From: Vicinamibacteria bacterium
GTDB taxonomy: Bacteria > Acidobacteriota > Vicinamibacteria > Vicinamibacterales > UBA2999
NCBI GenBank assembly: GCA_025938035.1
Contig: JAICQE010000204.1
Span: forward strand, 1 to 6,995
Direction: 5' to 3'
Length of the DNA stretch: 6,995 bases
Shown here: positions 1 to 4,466 of the stretch, piece by piece
Layout of the letters: each line of letters starts with the position of its first letter
Position numbering within the stretch: the stretch's first letter is position 1
Made by a program: the position numbers and the translations under genes
Notes under the pieces: generated by a model
The model's database searches: none
What the model was told of the DNA's origin: nothing
What the model saw: only the letters and a program-made list of their open reading frames with translations

Positions 1-1074
1 TACGCGGCGACCGGCCGCTCGCTTCGGCCGCTCGCCGATTTCTGGGAGCAGCTCGATCGCGTGATGCGCCGCTTGCCTGCCCTGAGCGAGCAAAGCGAGT
101 CGAAAGGGCCTGCCCTGAGCGAGCGCAGCTTTCGCGAGTTTCTCGATGCGCGTCCCGGCGGCCGGCGGCTCGCGGGCGCGCGACGCCTCGCGCTGCAATG
201 GGTCGAAGGGTTTCACGCCGCGGATCCGCGTGTCGCAAGCGTGCACGCGCTGGCCGATGGCGGCTGGCCTGCCGACGATGTCGAGGAGCGACGGCTGGGC
301 CGCGTGATCGACGGTTACGATTGCGTCGTCGAGTGGCTGGCCGCGCCCCTCGCCGCGCGAATCCGCCTCGGTGCGGTTGTGACACGGGTGCGCTGGCAGC
401 CCGGGAACGTGGAAGTGCACGTGCAGCATCCCGACCGGCGGCCGCGCTTCGCTATTGATGCGCGTGCAGCGGTCATTGCCGTGCCGCTTGGCGTCCTCAA
501 AGCCTCATCGGATGACGTCGGCGCAATCGAGTTCATCCCGGCGCTGGATGAAAAGCAACGGGCGTTGAACCAGCTGGCGGTCGGATCCGTCGTCCGCGTC
601 GTGTTCCGGTTGCGCGAACGTTTCTGGGCTTCGGAGTACGACGACCTCAGCTTCCTTCATTCACGCGACTCCGACTTCCCGACCTGGTGGACCAACTATC
701 CGATGCGCACACCGATCATCGTGGGATGGTGTGGCGGACCAGGTGCGCGCCGGCTATCGCAGTTGCCGCTGAACCAGCTCGAGTCGCGTGCCGTGACGTC
801 GCTGGCGCGGCAGCTGCGGATGTCGCGGCAGCGGCTGCGAGCGCTCGTTGAAGGCTTCTGGACGCATGATTGGGAGCACGATCCCTTCGCCCGCGGCGCT
901 TACAGCTACGTGGCAGTCGGTGGGACCGGCGCGACGGCGGCGCTGGCGCGGCCGCTTCGCCGCACGCTCTTCTTTGCCGGGGAAGCGGCAGAGACCGAGG
1001 GCGGCACCGGCACCGTGGACGGCGCGATCTCGAGCGGCCGCCGCGCCGCGAAGCAGGTGCTGCGCGCGCTGTGA
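1..1074 (+). CDS. Flavin-dependent amine oxidase, C-terminal part (5' truncated)
   Basis: The reading frame is open from base 1 (it begins YAATGRSLRPLADFWEQL) to the TGA ending at 1074, so the true start and the N-terminal dinucleotide-binding GxGxxG motif lie off the left edge; a GTG/ATG at 61-66 is not needed as a start. Family-diagnostic parts are present: the central strand and loop ending AVIAVPLGVLKA (about residues 156-167 of the visible part), the DPFARGAYSYVAVGG segment near residue 294, and the C-terminal FAD-contacting motif FFAGEA...GTGTVDGAISSGRRAA from about residue 324. Members of this family oxidise amines, or use related amine-oxidase folds on other substrates, with FAD and O2; the substrate cannot be read here. 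An odd feature is an 11-residue in-frame duplication (PALSE twice, residues 26-30 and 37-41). No downstream gene is tightly coupled (160-bp gap). Confidence 0.88.
   Translation, partial: YAATGRSLRPLADFWEQLDRVMRRLPALSEQSESKGPALSERSFREFLDARPGGRRLAGARRLALQWVEGFHAADPRVASVHALADGGWPADDVEERRLGRVIDGYDCVVEWLAAPLAARIRLGAVVTRVRWQPGNVEVHVQHPDRRPRFAIDARAAVIAVPLGVLKASSDDVGAIEFIPALDEKQRALNQLAVGSVVRVVFRLRERFWASEYDDLSFLHSRDSDFPTWWTNYPMRTPIIVGWCGGPGARRLSQLPLNQLESRAVTSLARQLRMSRQRLRALVEGFWTHDWEHDPFARGAYSYVAVGGTGATAALARPLRRTLFFAGEAAETEGGTGTVDGAISSGRRAAKQVLRAL
75..123 (+). repeat. In-frame 33-bp direct repeat inside the amine oxidase gene
   Basis: The 16-mer GCCTGCCCTGAGCGAG occurs at 75-90 and again at 108-123, offset exactly 33 bp (11 codons), so the frame is kept. 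The DNA between the copies (CAAAGCGAGTCGAAAGG) together with the first copy resembles a short GC-rich intergenic repeat type (CCCTGAGCGAGC..AGCGAGTCGAA.GGG) that I recall from several bacterial genomes. I infer insertion or slippage of such a repeat into coding DNA. The added residues are polar and low in complexity (SEQSESKG). Confidence 0.7.
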
Positions 1075-1112
1075 TGGCGGGTTGCGTAATCTGCTTCGCC
1101 GCGACATCGATG

Positions 1113-1133
1113 AGATCGCAGCAATTGCGATCT
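1113..1133 (+). terminator. Possible stem-loop after the amine oxidase gene
   Basis: AGATCGCA (1113-1120) and TGCGATCT (1126-1133) form a perfect 8-bp stem around a 5-nt loop, 39 bp after the amine oxidase stop. No T-run follows, so intrinsic termination is weakly supported; it could also be a small operator. Confidence 0.3.
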
Positions 1134-1198
1134 TGCGCGAGCCGTACGCGTGTTTACCAAGGTTTTCATCTCGGCACAGGCGCTGCAACGTGACGATG

Positions 1199-1204
1199 TA
1201 GAAT
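1199..1204 (+). promoter_or_regulatory. Candidate -10 element for the coiled-coil gene
   Basis: TAGAAT lies about 30 bp upstream of the GTG start at 1235. No convincing -35 hexamer sits 16-18 bp upstream of it, so this is only a candidate. Confidence 0.25.
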
Positions 1205-1224
1205 CGGGCCGTAGACGCCCGGAC

Positions 1225-1230
1225 AGGAGG
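1225..1230 (+). promoter_or_regulatory. Shine-Dalgarno AGGAGG deciding the GTG start at 1235
   Basis: A perfect AGGAGG lies 4 nt before the GTG at 1235-1237. It is the strongest ribosome binding site in the window and supports this start over the next in-frame methionine, which lies about 21 residues inside the protein. Confidence 0.75.
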
Positions 1231-1234
1231 TTCA

Positions 1235-1522
1235 GTGCCGAGCGTCGAAGAGCGGTTGGCGACACTGGAAGGGCGTATCCAGGAACAGGCAGTCTTCATG
1301 GCCGATGTCCGAGGAAGCACCGTGGACGCGATTCGCGAACTCCGGCGCGATGTCGATCAACGGTTCGAGGAGCTCCGGCGCGATGTCGATCAACGGTTCG
1401 AGCACGTCGATCGGCGGTTCGACCGGGTGGAACGCCTGGTGATGTGGATGCTCGGCGTCACCCTCACCGGTTTCACCGCGGTCGTCGCGGCGGTGATCGG
1501 AAGCATGTCTGGATTGCGGTGA
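1235..1522 (+). CDS. Small coiled-coil protein with C-terminal membrane anchor (95 aa)
   Basis: Function is unknown. The protein begins PSVEERLATLEGRIQEQ, a heptad-like coiled-coil segment, followed by two identical 11-residue units ELRRDVDQRFE (residues 35-45 and 46-56) and a degenerate third, HVDRRFDRVERLV. A hydrophobic stretch at about residues 69-91 (MWMLGVTLTGFTAVVAAVIGSM) is a single predicted transmembrane helix, leaving only a few residues after it. This layout resembles small tail-anchored coiled-coil proteins such as haemolysin XhlA-like or DUF1640-like families, but I cannot assign one. The start is GTG with AGGAGG just upstream. The gene ends 16 bp from the stop of the convergent polymerase gene, with no obvious terminator between them. 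The long charged coiled coil suggests oligomerisation at the membrane (inference). Confidence 0.75.
   Translation: MPSVEERLATLEGRIQEQAVFMADVRGSTVDAIRELRRDVDQRFEELRRDVDQRFEHVDRRFDRVERLVMWMLGVTLTGFTAVVAAVIGSMSGLR
1337..1402 (+). repeat. Tandem 33-bp coding repeat (2 copies)
   Basis: Copies at 1337-1369 and 1370-1402 differ only near the start (GAACTCC versus GAGCTCC), a synonymous change in Glu. Each encodes ELRRDVDQRFE. A partial third copy (VDRRFD) follows. The near-identity at the DNA level indicates recent duplication. Confidence 0.9.
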
Positions 1523-1538
1523 ACGGTTCCCCAGGCCT

Positions 1539-2420
1539 CTATTGCGGCAGGAGCCGCTTCAGTTTCTCCATCGGCTGCTTCAGTGATCGACCGCGTTTGC
1601 GCATGTCGGCCCAGAGGTCGCCAACCTTCGCCACGCGCTTCGGCATGTTGCGCAGCGTGAAGGTGGCGGGACCAACCTCACCTCGCTCGACCTCTTCCCA
1701 TGTGCACGGCGCCGACACCGGCGCCCCTGCTTTCGCCCGCACTGTGTAAGCAGCGGCAAAGGTAGCGCTGTAGCCGTTTCTGCCGGTATCAACGTAAATC
1801 CGGCCGCGACGGTCCACCTTGCTGAACTCCTGCGTCAGTTGATCGGGCGCGAGGCTGACGAAGAACGTCCCAACCGCATTGGCGAATCGCACCACCGTGC
1901 CCATCGGCGTTTTGCCGTCGATCGGCACCACGATGTGGAAACCCTTGCCGCCCGTCGTCTTGATCCATGAGGGCAGGCCGAGCGTGTCGAGCAGATCGCG
2001 CAGGCCGACGGCCGCCGCGCGCACCGACTTCACATCGTCCTTCGACGGATCGAGGTCGAACACGCAGATGTCCGGATAGTGCAGGTCCGGAAGGCGCGAG
2101 ACCCAGACATGATGCGTGATCGTGTTCTGGTTCGTCACCCACATCAACGACTGTTGGTCGGTGACGACGGGGTGATGGACGACGCCGTCCTTCTTCGGAA
2201 CCTCGACCCGCTGCAGCCAGGACGGGAATCCCTTCGACACATCCTTCTGCCAGAAACCCTTCGCGCCGATGCCCTGCGGATATCGCTCCATCGTCAACGG
2301 CCGTCCGCGCAGCTGCGGCACGATGATGGGGCCGATCTTCTCGTAGTAAGCGGCGAGATCGCCCTTCGTGATGCCGTCCTCAGGGAACAGCACCTTGTCC
2401 GGATGCGTGATCGTGATCAC
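1539..2420 (-). CDS. LigD-type primase-polymerase (stand-alone Pol domain)
   Basis: A 293-residue protein of the archaeo-eukaryotic primase superfamily, LigD polymerase branch. It starts MITITHPDKVLFPEDGITKGD, typical of LigD PolDom. The metal-binding DxD is in VFDLDPS (D122, D124), the nucleotide-binding TTGGKGFH motif spans 155-162 (H162), and the third catalytic acidic residue is D211 in RIYVD. The C-terminal FTLRNMPKRV and GDLW segments are also family-typical, and the length is that of a complete single Pol module. In the family, these enzymes fill and extend broken DNA ends, often with ribonucleotides, in Ku/LigD end joining. The start is GTG, overlapping the ligase stop by 4 nt (GTGA), with GGGAG 5 nt upstream, so translational coupling is likely. 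One variation is seen: the usual aromatic after the third Asp is Thr here (DTGRN). Confidence 0.93.
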   Translation of the reverse strand: MITITHPDKVLFPEDGITKGDLAAYYEKIGPIIVPQLRGRPLTMERYPQGIGAKGFWQKDVSKGFPSWLQRVEVPKKDGVVHHPVVTDQQSLMWVTNQNTITHHVWVSRLPDLHYPDICVFDLDPSKDDVKSVRAAAVGLRDLLDTLGLPSWIKTTGGKGFHIVVPIDGKTPMGTVVRFANAVGTFFVSLAPDQLTQEFSKVDRRGRIYVDTGRNGYSATFAAAYTVRAKAGAPVSAPCTWEEVERGEVGPATFTLRNMPKRVAKVGDLWADMRKRGRSLKQPMEKLKRLLPQ

Positions 2421-3349
2421 GGCCGCTCCCTGCTTATGTGGAGTCCGGCTCGAGCCGGATATTCGCGGACAATCTCTTGCGCGTTCTTATCGAAGCGGAC
2501 GCCGAGCAGACGCGGGTGGCGCAGCTTGTCGTTCCCCGTCCATTCGATGAAGCCGACCTGTACGACGATCTCGGGGCGGACCCAGTGCGCCCGCAGCCGC
2601 GGGAGACCGATGGCCTTCGTGAACGGCGGCTGTGAAACCTCGAGCGCGTCAAGCCGCGCGCGCAGATCGAGGAGCAGTTTCGTATCGAAGCCGGTGCCGA
2701 TCTTTCCCGCGAACACCAGGTCCGCGCCCTCGTAGTAGCCGACGAGCAGCGCGCCGAGGCCGACGCGGGCGCCCTGTGGATCGGTGAAGCCGCCGACGAC
2801 GAGCTCCTGCGAGAGCTCGCACTTCATCTTCAGCCAGTGCTTCGACCGCCGGTGCTCGTAGGGCGAGCCGCGCCGCTTGGCAACCACGCCCTCCCAGCCT
2901 TCGCGCCGCGCGCGGTCCCATGGCTCCGCGTCGTCGAGCGGCTCGACGCGGCGCATCGGGGCGGTGAGCGGCAGTTCCCGCAGCAGCGCTCGCCGATCTT
3001 CGAGCGGCAGCGACGTGACGTTGTGGCCGTTCAGCCAGAGGATGTCGAAGACGTGATAGCCACTGTGCGGACCTGCCTCGCCGTAGCCGTCAGCCGAGGG
3101 CGCGTCCCACGTGATTTCGCCATCGAGGATGATTTCGTCCACCGGAAGGCGTGCGATCGCCGCGGCAACAGACGGCAGGTTCTGCGGAAGGCGGTTGCGC
3201 GAATACAACCGGACGTCGCCGCCGCGCTTGTAGGCGATCAGCCGGACGCCATCGAACTTTCGCTCGAACAGCCAGTCGCTGCCGGTGAACCGCTCCTCGG
3301 TGAGCGTCGCGGCCATCGGTTCGAGCCAGTCGGGCATTTCATGCGGCAT
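2417..3349 (-). CDS. ATP-dependent DNA ligase (LigD-type ligase module)
   Basis: A 310-residue ligase comprising nucleotidyltransferase and OB domains only. Motif I is ERKFDGVR with the adenylated lysine K31; then SRNRLPQNLP, motif III region ILDGEI (E78), FDILWLNG (about 101-108), motif IV EGVVAK (153-158) and motif V WLKMK (172-176). An OB-fold tail follows, with RPEIVVQVGFIEW and RHPRLLGVR. It seals nicks using ATP. Its closest family architecture is the ligase module of LigD, here not fused to the polymerase. I chose ATG at 3349 (MPHEMPDWLEPM) because family members begin close to such a P-x-W-x-x-PM segment; ATG at 3337 is also possible. The frame is open upstream to 3529, but that part runs through the inverted repeat at 3364-3395 and shows no family similarity. 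No clear Shine-Dalgarno precedes either start. It is the first gene of the operon with the polymerase. Confidence 0.93.
   Translation of the reverse strand: MPHEMPDWLEPMAATLTEERFTGSDWLFERKFDGVRLIAYKRGGDVRLYSRNRLPQNLPSVAAAIARLPVDEIILDGEITWDAPSADGYGEAGPHSGYHVFDILWLNGHNVTSLPLEDRRALLRELPLTAPMRRVEPLDDAEPWDRARREGWEGVVAKRRGSPYEHRRSKHWLKMKCELSQELVVGGFTDPQGARVGLGALLVGYYEGADLVFAGKIGTGFDTKLLLDLRARLDALEVSQPPFTKAIGLPRLRAHWVRPEIVVQVGFIEWTGNDKLRHPRLLGVRFDKNAQEIVREYPARAGLHISRERP
2426..2430 (-). promoter_or_regulatory. Shine-Dalgarno for the polymerase gene, inside the ligase 3' end
   Basis: On the minus strand GGGAG lies 5 nt before the GTG start at 2420, within the last codons of the ligase gene. It supports the GTG start and re-initiation after the ligase stop. 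Confidence 0.5.
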
Positions 3350-3363
3350 ACAGGCGAGGATGG

Positions 3364-3395
3364 AGGCCGACCTCCAGGGGCACTGTCTCAGTTTG
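3364..3395 (+). repeat. Left terminal inverted repeat
   Basis: Contains AGGCCGACCTCCAGGGGCAC and then TGTCTCAGTTTG. It is the partner of the repeat at 4272-4303, with mismatches at CC/GG (3374-3375) and C/T (3389). Its outer edge is 14 bp from the ligase start codon. Confidence 0.8.
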
Positions 3396-3473
3396 CCCCC
3401 CTGGCTCGGCACTTTCACAAATGTAGCAAGATTTGCCCGAAGCCTATCGCACCGAGTAAATCCACCCTCTAAA

Positions 3474-3734
3474 ATGGATAGCGGGGATAGCGAAGAAGCC
3501 GTGAGCCTGACACGAGAGCAGCAGCACACGAATGCCGTTCGACGCGCGCTCTGGGGAACTTTGGCTGGCTTTGCGTTCGCTGGTTTGGCATACCTGGCGG
3601 GCTACCTTGACTTCACGCCGCTACGGTGGCTCGCCACGATCGGGTTTGTTGGGTGCCTCTTTTACACGCTCTCGGTTCACGTGGAACTGGGTCGTATTTG
3701 GTTCTTTCGCGGAAACGGTAAATGGTGGTGGTAG
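3474..3734 (+). CDS. Small two-helix membrane protein (86 aa)
   Basis: Unrecognised. From ATG at 3474 the protein has a polar N-terminus (MDSGDSEEAVSLTREQQHTN), then two hydrophobic segments at about residues 27-45 (LWGTLAGFAFAGLAYLAGY) and 52-68 (WLATIGFVGCLFYTLSV), and a short aromatic, basic tail ending NGKWWW. This predicts a hairpin inner-membrane protein. An alternative start is GTG at 3501; neither start has a strong ribosome binding site. The sequence TAAAAT overlaps the ATG and could be a -10 element if translation starts at 3501. It lies inside the inverted-repeat-bounded segment, convergent with the XRE-type gene 34 bp downstream. It reads less GC-rich than its surroundings by eye. 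It may be cargo of the element (inference). Confidence 0.6.
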   Translation: MDSGDSEEAVSLTREQQHTNAVRRALWGTLAGFAFAGLAYLAGYLDFTPLRWLATIGFVGCLFYTLSVHVELGRIWFFRGNGKWWW

Positions 3735-3768
3735 GTCGTGTGCGCGTGTCTATTGTGAGCAGCTCGAT

Positions 3769-3972
3769 CTAACTCTCCGGCACCAGCAAATCCAATACGT
3801 CACAATCCAACGCCAGCGCCAGCAGCGCCATCGTTTCCAGTGATGGAAACTGCTTGGCGAGCTCCATTCGTCCCACGAAATCCTCGGTCACATACGCGCG
3901 GCGCCCGAGCTCCTTCTGACTAATGCCAGCCGCTTTCCGCAGTTCGCGCAGTCGGCGGCTGAACCGAAGCAT
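3769..3972 (-). CDS. XRE-family helix-turn-helix transcriptional regulator (67 aa)
   Basis: A compact Cro/C1-type HTH protein consisting almost only of the DNA-binding domain. LRELRKAAGISQKELGRRA (about residues 8-26) covers helices 1-2, VTEDFVGRMELAKQFPSLET (28-47) gives the recognition helix and following turn, and MALLALALDCDVLDLLVPE (48-66) the last helices. The ISQ.ELG...-V...E....PSLETM..LA.AL pattern is classic for the family. Such proteins bind operator DNA as dimers and often regulate a neighbouring gene or mobile element. The start is ATG at 3972, 38 bp after the end of the transposase remnant and on the same strand, so read-through from the element is possible. No clear ribosome binding site is seen. 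It is convergent with the small membrane protein gene. The target is unknown. Confidence 0.82.
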   Translation of the reverse strand: MLRFSRRLRELRKAAGISQKELGRRAYVTEDFVGRMELAKQFPSLETMALLALALDCDVLDLLVPES

Positions 3973-4009
3973 GACGGGACGCGCAAGTGCTTTAGGCGAA
4001 AGGCATCAG

Positions 4010-4253
4010 CTACGCCGCTTTTTTTTCAGCCACGTCCAACAGGCCGATGATTTCCTCAATCGACCACGGGCGATCTGCAAGACCAGCAGCCATCGCTGGC
4101 GTACCGCCAAGCGCCTTCTGCGGACGCGCGAAGTTGTAGTTGGACGTAATGCAACGCCAGCGCGTGCTCGTGGTTCTCTACCTTCTTTGAATGTCCGTTC
4201 GTCAAGCGCGTGAATCGACGCATCGACATCCTCATCTGGAGGTTTTGCCTCGC
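4010..4253 (-). pseudogene. IS1-like DDE transposase remnant, C-terminal, frameshifted
   Basis: The minus strand encodes RQNLQMRMSMRRFTRLTNGH then SKKVENHEHALALHYV, and after a one-base shift YNFARPQKALGGTPAMAAGL then ADRPWSIEEIIGLLDVAEKK and a TAG stop at 4010-4012. This matches the C-terminal ~80 residues of IS1-like transposases as I recall them (RQNL.MRM.MRRFTRLTN..SKK.ENH.....HY.HYNF...H..L..TPAMAAG..D..W). The frame breaks at about 4140-4142, where a CAC (His) codon appears to have gained one A; restoring it gives HYVHYNF. The upstream ~200 residues, with the catalytic acidic residues, are absent: the homologous part starts only ~20 bp inside the right inverted repeat. The protein cannot be functional. 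Confidence 0.8.
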
Positions 4254-4271
4254 ACGCCAATCGGAAACCTT

Positions 4272-4303
4272 CAAACTAAGACAGTGCCCCTCCAGGTCGG
4301 CCT
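4272..4303 (-). repeat. Right terminal inverted repeat
   Basis: The reverse complement pairs with 3364-3395 at 29 of 32 positions. It lies just upstream of the transposase remnant, in the position expected for the transposase-proximal end of an insertion sequence. Confidence 0.8.
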
Positions 4304-4320
4304 TTAAGCCTAGCGCGAGA

Positions 4321-4348
4321 CCAATGTCCGCTCGGTGAGTGACATTGG
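4321..4348. promoter_or_regulatory. Perfect 8-bp inverted repeat upstream of the hydrolase gene
   Basis: CCAATGTC (4321-4328) and GACATTGG (4341-4348) are perfect inverted copies separated by 12 nt, 18 bp outside the right element end and about 120 bp before the GH9 start. It could be a dimeric regulator operator or a hairpin; nothing in the sequence decides. Confidence 0.35.
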
Positions 4349-4452
4349 CGCGGTGGCTCTTTCGATCCAGTGAGATTGCGGCCAGAAGCCCTGACTCACC
4401 AATTGCCGGGCTGGCACTGATTCTGCTCGCGCGCCAGCCCGAGCTCACCGAG
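4331..4452 (+). promoter_or_regulatory. Nested inverted repeats in the GH9 leader
   Basis: CTCGGTGAG (4331-4339) pairs perfectly with CTCACCGAG (4444-4452). Inside this, CGGGCTGGC (4407-4415) pairs perfectly with GCCAGCCCG (4433-4441) around a 17-nt loop. The outer right arm ends 14 nt before the ATG, so folding of a transcript could affect translation initiation. No known riboswitch class is recognised, and no strong Shine-Dalgarno precedes the start. Confidence 0.3.
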
Positions 4453-4466
4453 TTCACCAAAATCTC

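Larger units (their letters stand above)
3364..4303. mobile_element. Decayed IS1-like element with passenger genes, bounded by 32-bp inverted repeats
   Basis: Inverted repeats at 3364-3395 and 4272-4303 match at 29 of 32 positions, both containing GGGGCACTGTCT. Between them lie a small membrane protein gene, a XRE-type HTH gene and the C-terminal remnant of a DDE transposase. The transposase remnant begins about 20 bp inside the right repeat, so most of its N-terminal part is gone, as expected after an internal deletion. I see no target-site duplication outside the repeats (left flank GAGGATGG, right flank TTAAGCCT). The assignment to an IS1-like element rests on recalled similarity of the transposase tail. 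Alternatives are two separate insertions in opposite orientation, or a non-autonomous element moved by a related transposase. Confidence 0.65.

Noticed and set aside
754..1320. Minus-strand 188-codon frame across the amine oxidase end and intergenic region
   Set aside because: Composition is that of an antisense shadow, with no recognisable motif, and it overlaps two supported plus-strand genes.
1150..1749. Plus-strand 199-codon frame across the coiled-coil gene and polymerase end
   Set aside because: It is out of frame with the coiled-coil gene, which has a perfect ribosome binding site, and antisense to the polymerase; the sequence is Arg-rich without motifs.
3285..3473. N-terminal extension of the small membrane protein frame upstream to 3285
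   Set aside because: It lies antisense to the ligase N-terminus and crosses the inverted repeat; the hydrophobic protein makes sense from 3474 or 3501.
3350..3529. Ligase start at 3529 (60 extra residues)
   Set aside because: The extension passes through the inverted repeat and element DNA, has no family similarity, and overlaps the opposite-strand membrane protein gene.
3364..4303. Direct-repeat CCTCCAGG at 3371-3378 and 4289-4296 as a target-site duplication
   Set aside because: The copies lie within the 32-bp inverted repeats rather than outside them, and the sequence further out is still inverted, so it is part of the ends and not duplicated target.
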